NCBI GenBank assembly: GCA_000504625.1 | Contig: AZHR01000013.1 | Span: 1 to 38,042, forward strand | DNA: 38,042 bases | DNA from: an alpha proteobacterium SCGC AAA240-E13 | GTDB lineage: Bacteria > Pseudomonadota > Alphaproteobacteria > Pelagibacterales > Pelagibacteraceae | Reading direction: 5' to 3' | In this document: in pieces, positions 26,027 to 34,600 of the stretch | Position numbering within the stretch: position 1 is the stretch's first letter | How the letters are laid out: each line of letters opens with the position of its first letter | Translations under genes and position numbers: made by a program | The notes under the pieces: generated by a model | Seen by the model: only the letters and a program-made list of their open reading frames with translations | Databases searched by the model: none | What the model was told of the DNA's origin: nothing

Positions 26027-26949
26027 AATATTTTTTTAATAATATCTTGATAAATTTTTACACTGCTCACGTTATGTCTTGCTAATAGATCATCCTGAGA
26101 TCCATAACAATGAATAAATTGATCTTTAAGTGAATATGAAATAATTTTTCCATTATAGTGATTTTCAAATGCATTTGCTTTAACAATACTATTTAAACCT
26201 CCTATTTTAGAATGGTCTTCAATAATTACTATAAATTTAAATTTTTTGTAGATTTTTTGAAGTCCACTGTAATCAAATGGTTTTAATGTATGACAGCTAT
26301 ATATTTCTGAAGAGATATTCTTGGATATTAATTTATGCTTAATATCAAATGCTTTTTTAATGATTGGACCAAATGTAAGAAAGCAAATATCTTTACCAGA
26401 AGAAATTTTTCTTATTTTACCAAATTTCCATTTATCTTTTGAATTTTTAGAAAAATTTTTTTCACCAGATTTACCTATTCTCAAATAGACGGGTGACTTT
26501 GATTTTGTACAACAATAATGAATTGCTTCTTTTAATTCACTTGGATCGCAAGGTGCAATTATATTCATATTGGGGATAGATCTTGCAATTGATATATCTT
26601 CTTGTGTTAAATGAGTACCTCCTAATGTTGAATATATTGTACCAGCTCCCATTCCAACTATGGTAACTGGAAGATTTTGATAACAGATATCATCTCTTAC
26701 CATTTCAAATGGACGGTATAGAGCAAATGTGGAAATAGTATACGCAAAAGGTTTCATTCCTTCCATTGATAAGCCTGCACACATCCCAATCATAGCTTGT
26801 TCAGAAACTCCAATATTTATAAATCTATTGGGATATTTTTTTTGAAAATTTGCCATATTCCCTGCGGGAGAAATATCGGCAACAACTATATATATCTTTT
26901 TATTTTTCATTGCATGCTTATATAGTTCATCCGAAAAAAGATTTCTCAT
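26023..26949 (-). CDS. Transketolase-like protein, C-terminal subunit
   Basis: The 308-residue product covers the pyrimidine-binding and C-terminal domains of a two-part transketolase. E50 in INIGVSEQAMIGMCAGL is the conserved glutamate that activates thiamine diphosphate. Other typical parts are STFALYRPFEMVRDDICY, GGTHLTQEDISIARSIPNM and SPVYLRIGKSGE. It overlaps the N subunit gene by four bases and the ADH gene by four bases. Split transketolases of this kind are common in surface-sugar and secondary-metabolite clusters and are distinct from the housekeeping enzyme. It should form an alpha2-beta2 complex with the upstream gene product and transfer a two-carbon ketol unit. Confidence 0.9.
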   Translation of the reverse strand: MRNLFSDELYKHAMKNKKIYIVVADISPAGNMANFQKKYPNRFINIGVSEQAMIGMCAGLSMEGMKPFAYTISTFALYRPFEMVRDDICYQNLPVTIVGMGAGTIYSTLGGTHLTQEDISIARSIPNMNIIAPCDPSELKEAIHYCCTKSKSPVYLRIGKSGEKNFSKNSKDKWKFGKIRKISSGKDICFLTFGPIIKKAFDIKHKLISKNISSEIYSCHTLKPFDYSGLQKIYKKFKFIVIIEDHSKIGGLNSIVKANAFENHYNGKIISYSLKDQFIHCYGSQDDLLARHNVSSVKIYQDIIKKIL

Positions 26950-27725
26950 AAATTATTAATTTCTCTAATTGCTTGCAAATATTCTATTTTGTTTGGTGAT
27001 CTATAATGCCATTTAGGAACATTTTTCATAAAACTCACTGGATAACCTTTAATAGTTTTAGCTATTAGTGCGAATGGTTTTTTCAACGATCTTGATTTTA
27101 TCTTATTATAAATATCTTTGGAATTGTGACCATTACATTTTGCTGCTGACCACCCAAAAGATTCAAATTTTTTATCTATTGGATATAATGTGGGATGTGT
27201 ATCTGTAGCCCAAGTTGAACTTTGAAGATTGTTATAATCAATGATAAATATGATATTATTTAATTTTAAAGAAGAAATAATAAGAGCAGATTCCCAAACA
27301 GAACCTTCTTGAAGTTCTCCATCACTTAACAAGATATAAAAAAAAATTTTTTTGTTTAATGAAGCTAAGGCCATACCCGCGGCCATAGCAGGTCCATGTC
27401 CTAACGAACCAGTTGAAGCCATTATCCCTGGAGTTCCAAGATCTGGATGAACACCTAAAAATCCATTTTTTTTCTGATAATTTTTTAAGTCACTTGTTTT
27501 TATAATACCTAGGTCATTTAATATAACATATTGGAGAATGCCCGCGTGTCCTTTTGATAATATAAATTTATCACTTTTTTTTTTAATCAAGTTATAAATG
27601 CAATCAACTATTTCTACGCTAGAAAATGCTCCACCAATATGAAGCGCTGGTACAGACTGTGACATTTCTAAAATCTTTTTTCTGTATTTCTTACATCGAA
27701 TTTTTGCCTTTATAAATTTACTCAT
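26946..27725 (-). CDS. Transketolase-like protein, N-terminal subunit
   Basis: The 259-residue product is the diphosphate-binding half of a split transketolase. It shows KFILSKGHAGILQYVIL, STGSLGHGPAMAAGMALA and the thiamine diphosphate/Mg motif SDGELQEGS (134-142) followed by IDYNNLQ (162-168). The usual first glycine of the GDG motif is a serine. The frame can be extended to a TTG at 27758, but the ATG at 27723-27725 is preferred because the TTG falls inside the palindrome over the predicted transcription start. It is the first gene of a minus-strand operon running to at least the SDR gene. The substrate is unknown. Confidence 0.88.
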   Translation of the reverse strand: MSKFIKAKIRCKKYRKKILEMSQSVPALHIGGAFSSVEIVDCIYNLIKKKSDKFILSKGHAGILQYVILNDLGIIKTSDLKNYQKKNGFLGVHPDLGTPGIMASTGSLGHGPAMAAGMALASLNKKIFFYILLSDGELQEGSVWESALIISSLKLNNIIFIIDYNNLQSSTWATDTHPTLYPIDKKFESFGWSAAKCNGHNSKDIYNKIKSRSLKKPFALIAKTIKGYPVSFMKNVPKWHYRSPNKIEYLQAIREINNL

Positions 27726-27752
27726 AATTATAAGGTATAAATAAGGAATGTT

Positions 27753-27797
27753 GTTCAAAAATTGAACGAACTATAAACATTTATAAAAAAGGATCAA
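27753..27797 (-). promoter_or_regulatory. Promoter with 15-bp palindromic operator for the transketolase operon
   Basis: On the minus strand TTGATC (27792-27797) and TATAGT (27770-27775) are 16 bases apart. Two bases after the -10 box lies the perfect inverted repeat GTTCAATTTTTGAAC (27753-27767), which covers the predicted start near 27763. The same palindrome with a similar upstream arrangement occurs at 37007-37021. The position fits a repressor operator, but no regulator gene is seen nearby. Confidence 0.5.
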
Positions 27798-27854
27798 GAT
27801 GATTTTATGATATTAAAGAAAATTGTTTATTTTAATGAAAGAATTCAATAAGTA

Positions 27855-27883
27855 TTACAAAGATAAATAGTTATTTTTACAAT
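27855..27883 (+). promoter_or_regulatory. Weak promoter candidate for the plus-strand methyltransferase
   Basis: TTACAA (27855-27860) and TACAAT (27878-27883) are separated by 17 bases, and the ATG follows 15 bases later. The -10 box matches five of six consensus positions and the -35 only about three. The rest of the 173-base divergent gap contains the opposing promoter and AT-rich sequence. Confidence 0.3.
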
Positions 27884-27898
27884 AATAGGGATCAAAGT

Positions 27899-28546
27899 AT
27901 GACGAAAGATATCAAATATTGGTTAAATATACACTCAATAAATCAGAAATTCCCAATTAATAAAGTTCCTTCAGAAAATATTATTAGTTTTGAAAAGTTT
28001 CATTTAAAAAAGAAATTTAAAATACTTGAGATTGGATATGGACACGGCAACAATTTAAATTATCTAAAATCAAAAGGATATAACGTGTACGGCATAGATA
28101 TTAGCAATAAATTAATAAAATATGTTAGAAACAATTATAAAAAAAAAGAGATTAAAAAAAAGATAAAAACTTGTTCCTTTGAAAAAATAGATTTTCCAAA
28201 TAACTACTTTAACGCAGTCTATTCAGATGGAACAATGTATTATGGAAGTTATAAAAATTTTTTAAAAGGAATAAGGGAAATCAATCGTGTATTAAAAAAA
28301 AATGGAATTATTAGAATCTATACTAAAAATTTTAAAGACAAACAAAATTACAAAATTTATCCTTCATCAATCAAAATTAATTCTGGTTATGAAAAAGGTA
28401 TGACTCTTCTTTTTTTATCAAAAAAAAAATTACTAAATATTTCTAAACCATTATTTAAAAATATTAAGATTGGAATACATGAATTTAATTATATTTCAAG
28501 TAATAAAATAAATTCATTTTTAATACTTAATGCAGAAAAAAAATAA
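27899..28546 (+). CDS. Class I SAM-dependent methyltransferase
   Basis: This 215-residue methyltransferase of the Methyltransf_11 type has SAM motif I KILEIGYGHGNNLNYLKSKG, an acidic strand end in VYGIDISNKL and the later DFPNNYFNAVYSDGTMYY and INRVLKKNGIIRIYTKNF segments. Lysine and asparagine content is very high, as in its neighbours. The substrate is unknown. It is transcribed away from the transketolase operon and lies 57 bases upstream of the aminotransferase, so the pair is probably an operon. An AGGG sequence about 12 bases before the ATG may be its ribosome binding site. Confidence 0.8.
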   Translation: MTKDIKYWLNIHSINQKFPINKVPSENIISFEKFHLKKKFKILEIGYGHGNNLNYLKSKGYNVYGIDISNKLIKYVRNNYKKKEIKKKIKTCSFEKIDFPNNYFNAVYSDGTMYYGSYKNFLKGIREINRVLKKNGIIRIYTKNFKDKQNYKIYPSSIKINSGYEKGMTLLFLSKKKLLNISKPLFKNIKIGIHEFNYISSNKINSFLILNAEKK

Positions 28547-28603
28547 AAGAATAATTTATGTATATAATTTTTGTAATCTTTAATTTGTTTTAATAAGAGT
28601 AAA

Positions 28604-29701
28604 ATGTACCCTTGGTTTAAACCACTTGATATTAAAAACCTGCTTAAAGGAAATATACTTAAAGCCATAAACAACAACAAAATGACTATGAGTGATAAAA
28701 CTATACTCTTAGAAAAAAAAATAGCAAAAATGCTTAATGTAAAATTTGTGATTCTTACTACTAGTGGAACCAGCGCTTTAATGATGGCTACTATAGCTTC
28801 GGACTTAAAACCTGGAGACTTTGTAATATCTCCAAATCTTACATGGATAGCTACGGTTAACCCCAGCATAATTATTGGTGCTAAAATAAAATTGATCGAT
28901 TCTTTACCTTGTTCAGAAAAAGTTAATTTTGATGAGTTAAATAAAAATATAATTAAATTCAAACCCAAATTAGTACTATTGCCTCATTTAAATGGGCAAG
29001 TAAATTACGATAAGAAATTTGAATTTTTAAAAAAAAAATTAAATTTTTTTGTAATTGAAGATGCGGCACAAGCTTTTTTATGTAAAGGCAAATATAAATA
29101 TTATTGCGGTACAAGATATAACATTGGTTGTTTTTCTTTAAGTATCACAAAACCAATTAATATGATCTATGGTGGATTTTGCTGTACAAATAATAAAACA
29201 ATAGCAAAAAAATTAATATCTATTCGAAATAATGGAATACTAAATTCAAATATTTATAATGATTATGAAAGAGCTTCTACAAAAGGACTTAATCTAAAAC
29301 CAAGTGATCTCCATTCGGTTATAGGATTAGAGTATTTAAAAAAAGCAAAACTAATTAAAGAAAAATTAATTGAAATATATCAATTTTACAAAAAGAATAT
29401 TAATAATAGATACTTAAAATTTGCTGAGATAAATGAAAATGAGGATATTCCTTGTTATCCCCAAATTTTTGTAAAAGAAAAAAGAGTTTTCTATAAATTT
29501 TGCAAAAAAAGAGGAATACAATTACATCTTGGTTTTAGATGTTTATCAGAAATTAAATATTTGAAATTACAAAAATCTGGATTGAATAATTCTAAACTTG
29601 TTTCTAAATTATTAGTTAGATTACCTTGTGGACCGGGATACGTAATAAGAGATCTAAAAAAAATAGTTAAAATTATAAATTCTTTTAAGAAATATAATTA
29701 A
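28604..29701 (+). CDS. DegT/DnrJ/EryC1-type sugar aminotransferase
   Basis: The 365-residue product belongs to the PLP-dependent aminotransferases that convert nucleotide keto-sugars to amino sugars. The N-terminal LTTSGTSALMMATIASDLKPGD holds the phosphate-binding segment, VIEDAAQAF (150-158) carries the ring-binding aspartate D153, and the Schiff-base lysine is K183 in LSITKPINMIYGGFCC. The usual TGEGG sequence after the lysine is altered. An AAGAG ribosome binding site lies about five bases before the ATG. Its stop is seven bases from the stop of the convergent epimerase. A 4-keto or 3-keto sugar made by the neighbouring epimerase/dehydratase-like enzymes is a plausible substrate. Confidence 0.85.
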   Translation: MYPWFKPLDIKNLLKGNILKAINNNKMTMSDKTILLEKKIAKMLNVKFVILTTSGTSALMMATIASDLKPGDFVISPNLTWIATVNPSIIIGAKIKLIDSLPCSEKVNFDELNKNIIKFKPKLVLLPHLNGQVNYDKKFEFLKKKLNFFVIEDAAQAFLCKGKYKYYCGTRYNIGCFSLSITKPINMIYGGFCCTNNKTIAKKLISIRNNGILNSNIYNDYERASTKGLNLKPSDLHSVIGLEYLKKAKLIKEKLIEIYQFYKKNINNRYLKFAEINENEDIPCYPQIFVKEKRVFYKFCKKRGIQLHLGFRCLSEIKYLKLQKSGLNNSKLVSKLLVRLPCGPGYVIRDLKKIVKIINSFKKYN

Positions 29702-29707
29702 TATATT

Positions 29708-30706
29708 TTACTTTAAGAAAATATTTTTCATTCTTTTTATATTGAAATAAAATTCATTTTCTAACGGATTAATTAATAATCCTTTTTCAAAAACTTCTTG
29801 CAAATCTTTGATGGCTAAATCTATATTAAACTTGACATTAAAATTTAACACATCTTTAACTTTCTGAGACGAAATATGATAAGAGCGATTATCGTCAGAG
29901 TGAATTTTAACAAGTTTTATATCGGATCCTAGTGATTTACGTACTATTTCTGCTATCTCTAGAACGCTGTAATTTTTTCCACCTACATTAAATATTTCGC
30001 CATTAATTTTGCTTTTATCTGCATTGATTAATAAAGAATAAAACCTAACTATATCATCTATATGTATATTTGGTCGCAATTGTTTTCCACCATAAATATT
30101 AATCTTCTTGTTGTGATATCCATGATTTGCAAATAAGTTAACAATAACATCTAATCGTTGCCTTGGTGCATATCCACATAAAGTAGCTGAACGTGTTATA
30201 GTAGTAACAAATTCATTAGATTTATATTTTAAAAGAATTTTTTCGCAATCTGCTTTATATTTTGAATAATCAGTAAGTGGCTCTAACGACATATCTTCGA
30301 CAACATTTTTTTCATTTTTGATTCCATAAACACTTGATGAAGATGCATAGATAAACCTTGTGACACCCTTATCTTTAGATGTTTTTACCAAAGGTTCAAA
30401 AGCATCCAGATTAATTGATTTTCCTAATTTAGGATTAAGTTCAAAACTTGGATCGTTTGATATACATGCTAAGTGAATTAATGTATCAACACCATTAATT
30501 GACTCATTTAGTATTTTGTTATTTCGAATATCTCCCTCAAATATTTTTAAATTTTTATGTTTAGGTAATACTTCTTTTCCATAAATCATCAAATCCAATA
30601 CATTTACATGATATCCTTCATCCAAAAGTTTTGGCACTAATTTAGAACCCAAATATCCAGCACCACCTGTAATGCAAATTTTTTCTATTTTGGAAATTTC
30701 TTTCAT
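29708..30706 (-). CDS. NAD-dependent sugar-nucleotide epimerase/dehydratase (extended SDR)
   Basis: This 332-residue extended SDR binds NAD through ITGGAGYLGSKL near the N-terminus. The active site is in YASSSSVYG and the catalytic pair in DYSKYKADCEKIL (YxxxK intact). HIDDIVRFY and IFNVGGKNYSVLEIAEI are typical of substrate-binding regions. It overlaps the upstream epimerase gene by four bases. It resembles the epimerase/dehydratase family of O-antigen clusters, but the sequence does not show whether it epimerises, dehydrates or reduces. Both this enzyme and its partner probably modify the sugar activated by the kinase/nucleotidyltransferase upstream. Confidence 0.85.
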   Translation of the reverse strand: MKEISKIEKICITGGAGYLGSKLVPKLLDEGYHVNVLDLMIYGKEVLPKHKNLKIFEGDIRNNKILNESINGVDTLIHLACISNDPSFELNPKLGKSINLDAFEPLVKTSKDKGVTRFIYASSSSVYGIKNEKNVVEDMSLEPLTDYSKYKADCEKILLKYKSNEFVTTITRSATLCGYAPRQRLDVIVNLFANHGYHNKKINIYGGKQLRPNIHIDDIVRFYSLLINADKSKINGEIFNVGGKNYSVLEIAEIVRKSLGSDIKLVKIHSDDNRSYHISSQKVKDVLNFNVKFNIDLAIKDLQEVFEKGLLINPLENEFYFNIKRMKNIFLK

Positions 30707-31689
30707 CTTTTATTCAAAATTTTAAACCATTCTTTTGTTACATTTTTTATGGATGATGGAGTCCAAACTGGAGCTTTTTTCCAATAACTAATATTTTTTA
30801 AAATAATTCTTATTCCTACATTAATATTTACTTTAGGTTTCCAGCCCAAATCTTTTTTTATTTTACCAATATCAGCTTGTGTATGATCAGGTTCTCCGGG
30901 TCTTTTAGAAATATATACAATCTTTTTTGATCCAATAAGTTTTGCAATTTTATTTACAGAAATAGGTCTTCCGGTTCCCACATTATAAATTTCACCATCT
31001 TTATCACTTTTAACTGCACAAATAATTGCATTTACCACATCTGAAATATAAGTAAAATCTCTAGTTTGATTACCATTTCCAACAATTGTTAATGGTTTAT
31101 CAGCTAATTTTTGTGCTAGAAAGACACCAAAAACAGCTCCGTATGTTCCAGATGTTCTTGATCTAGTTCCATAAACATTAAAAAGTCTGAGAGATAATGA
31201 AGGAACACCATAAATTTTTGACCAGTGCATAACAATTTGTTCTCCTAATAATTTTGTTAATGCATAAGGATACTCCGGTTTAATTTCAGCTTTTTCTGTA
31301 GTCGGATATTTTTTTGACAATCCATAACAAGAAGCTGAAGCTAAATATATTACACGTTTAACTTTATTTATCTTGCATGAACGAATTACATTAAAGGTAC
31401 CAATTACATTTGAGTTAAAATAATTGACAGGGTTTTGAATACTGGGAACAATGTCAGCTAATGCTGCAATATGAAAAACCCAATCTGTATTTTTAAATTC
31501 ATTTGTCCATTTTCCCTTATTTGAAATATCACATTTAACTAACTTAATTTTGTTCTTTAAATGACTTAAATTTTCTTCTCTACCAGTGCTAAAATTATCT
31601 AGAACAATAACCTTATGTTTCATTTTGATTAATTGTTCCACTAAATGACTTCCAATAAAGCCTGCTCCTCCAGTAACAATAGATTTCAT
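30703..31689 (-). CDS. NAD-dependent epimerase, UDP-glucose 4-epimerase-like
   Basis: The 328-residue extended SDR begins MKSIVTGGAGFIGSHLVEQL, with the Rossmann TGGAGFIG. Further landmarks are HIAALADIVPSIQNP, the serine in YLASASCYG, the catalytic YALTK, LRLFNVYGTRSR and GNQTRDFTYISDVV. These are close to UDP-GlcNAc/glucose 4-epimerases and related GDP- or UDP-sugar epimerases. It lies two bases after the stop of the GlmS-like gene and overlaps the next epimerase by four bases, so it belongs to the same operon. The exact nucleotide sugar cannot be told. Confidence 0.87.
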   Translation of the reverse strand: MKSIVTGGAGFIGSHLVEQLIKMKHKVIVLDNFSTGREENLSHLKNKIKLVKCDISNKGKWTNEFKNTDWVFHIAALADIVPSIQNPVNYFNSNVIGTFNVIRSCKINKVKRVIYLASASCYGLSKKYPTTEKAEIKPEYPYALTKLLGEQIVMHWSKIYGVPSLSLRLFNVYGTRSRTSGTYGAVFGVFLAQKLADKPLTIVGNGNQTRDFTYISDVVNAIICAVKSDKDGEIYNVGTGRPISVNKIAKLIGSKKIVYISKRPGEPDHTQADIGKIKKDLGWKPKVNINVGIRIILKNISYWKKAPVWTPSSIKNVTKEWFKILNKR

Positions 31690-31691
31690 AT

Positions 31692-34600
31692 TTATTTATA
31701 TAATCCTTCAAAAAGTTTTAAATAAAAAATTATACTTACTTCCTTTTCTGTATATGGAATTTTTATTATCTGGTTCTTTTTTAATTTTTTTGAAAAATTT
31801 TTTTTAACTTCATTTGTAATAATATAAGGTATGTTATTATGGGATATATATTTATCTATTTCAGAATAAACATCATTCATATAGGTAGAATTAGAAATAT
31901 TGGAAATAATTGTAACTAAAATTGGTTCAGCGGAAATATCAATATGTTTATGATTTTCTAACGTATCAAAAGCACATGCTCTATTCGCAGATTTACTAAG
32001 CAATTTGGCTAATAATTTTGCCATATCAAAGTTAGTATTGCCACCAATAAATTTAATATTATTACTTGATAATAATCTTTTTTTTAAAAAAAGTATCTTG
32101 AAAGAAAGTCTATTCTTTTTATAAAATTTAAAAGAGTTTTCGATTTGAAAAATTAGTTTTTGTAGATGAAAATAAAAAGTGCTACGTTTTTCTTTGCTAG
32201 ATAAGTTAAAGATAATAGAATTACATATTTCAAGTATCTTTAAAAAATTTACGATAAATTCATTTTTTTCATTTTTAAGAATAGTATTTTTAATTTTATT
32301 CACAGTAACTGAATGACTTTTTTTATTAGAATAATAAATATCTAAATTTATTTTATTGAATTCGTTATTATTTTCTTTATTAGCAATTTTAATCAAAAGA
32401 TAATTATTTATCCTATCATTAATATTAGAATCGTGCTTCTTTATAAATGTTTCAGGAAAATTTTTTATGTTTTGATGAAAATAATTTAAATATCTTTTCA
32501 TAAAATCAATATAACAATTATCTACATTATTGCTTATAAGATATATTTTTTTAATAAAATTTGCGTTGATAAATGAGAAGTTAATAAAGTTAAACTTAGT
32601 AGGTTTTTTTAGATTTTTTTTCTTAGTAAATTTTATTTCATTATTTTTTTCAGATTTCTTATCAGCAATCCTTTCAGTTCCAACCGTTATTGTTTTTGCT
32701 TGATGTTTGATTGTATCAATAGGTCTACGTGAATATTTATCTAGATAATCTAGAATCTTTAATTCTTGATATATATTTTTTTGTTTTTTTAAAATTATTC
32801 TTTTTATTCGACTTTTTAAATTCAATATTTTTTTAAATGGATAATTTATTAAAAATGTTTGTTTTATATTTAAACCTATAAATTTTTTTAAATATTTGTA
32901 ATTTCTGTTCTCTTTCAAATCTGTTGATAATCTTTTAAAAAAATCTCCTCTGTTATTAAGATGTTTTGCTACTCTTAAGCTCAAAATTTGACCATTAATT
33001 ACTGAAGGTATAATAGAAAAATTACTTGAAATTTGAGGGTTTGGCATCTTAAAAATCATCCTATTTTTTTTAATTTTTCTTAACTCATCTTCTGCTCCAA
33101 TAAGAACTATATAATTATTGTCTTTAATTAGTTTTTTGATGATTAAATTTAGATCAATAAATTTTACACCAAAATTGTAAATCAATATTGAATTTTTAAC
33201 TTTATTTTGAATAAAATCGTTTACATTCATATACGGCAAAGAGTGATAACAACATTCTGATAATTTTATTCTAATTTCCATACTTGCATAATGTTTTGAA
33301 GAGCTATCAAATAAGCAGTACCAATCTTGGTTTTTTGAAAATTTTGCAAATAATTTATTTAAATTTATACTTTTTTTATTATTTTTATCTAAAACTGATG
33401 AAATTAATTTCGGTATTTTTAAAATTTGGATTAGTTCATTTTTAATTTTTTTTAAACTATATGTAGTCTTCGTTAATAAATATAAAGTAAATATATATCC
33501 TAATATTATGTGACATATATATGTTTTTGTGGATGGAACAGCAATTTCAATACTTCTTCCGTTAGCAAGATACAAAGTTTTATCAACAATATATGAAATA
33601 TCTCCTTTTCTTTTATTCAGAAAACAGATGGTCAGTGCACCTCTTTTTTTGGCCATATCTAAATAAACGTTTGTATCTTTGGTAGTACCTGACTGAGCAA
33701 TAGCTATGATCAAAACATTGGATAAATCTTTTGGCATATCAAATGCGCTAGCTTCACTAGCTAAACTCGCTGAAATATTAACTTCTGGTAAATATTTGAG
33801 TATTTTATTCTTCATATAAAGTGCAATTACCTCTGCTGCTGTATAGCAAGTACCCATGCCAGTAACTATAATTCTGTTTATTTTTCCTTTTTTTATTTTG
33901 TTAATAATTGAATTTAATTTTGGTAAATCTTTATTAATAAATAAATTGCTATTTTTTGTTGATCGTAAATTTTTACTTTCTATATAATTAAAAAAAGTTT
34001 TGTTAATTATTTCGGATGTTTCATATATTTCTTTTTCTAAATAATAAGAAAAACTTTTTTTTGATATATCTCTTAAACTAATAGATATGTTCTCCAACAT
34101 TTTAGAATTAATAATTTTTTTATTGTTTGAAAATAAATCAAAAACTTTTAACTTTTCATTATTATTTTTGCTGTCAAATAAAAAATAAGAATTTTTTTTA
34201 AACTCATAAAATTTTATACATTCTTCAACTAATCCATAAATATCAGATGAAAAAAATTTTCTATCTTTATTTTCACCGTAATACAAACCTAAATTACCTT
34301 GTTTTATAAAAAGAATTTTAGAAATATCATCGTCAGAAAGAACTGCCCCAGTATATGATCCTTCGGTTTTCATTATTTTTTTTTTAATTTTATTCAAATT
34401 TTTAAAATCGCATTTATTATTAAAAAGATGTGATAAAGCTAAAGTATCACTTTTATTAGTTTTATTATATTTGACGCCTTTAATTTTTTTTACATTTGAA
34501 ATAATTTTTTCATAATTATTTATATCTCCATTCATAACAGAAAATACGGTTGGCAATTTTTTTGATACCTCTTCAACGTTTACTAAAGGGTGAGTATTTT

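Noticed and set aside
27726..27758. TTG start that would lengthen the transketolase N subunit by 11 residues
   Set aside because: It falls inside the palindrome at the predicted transcription start, and the family sequence begins after the downstream ATG.
28489..28968. Minus-strand open frame of 159 codons
   Set aside because: It is antisense to the start of the aminotransferase, which has clear PLP motifs; its own translation is low-complexity and hydrophobic with no family resemblance.
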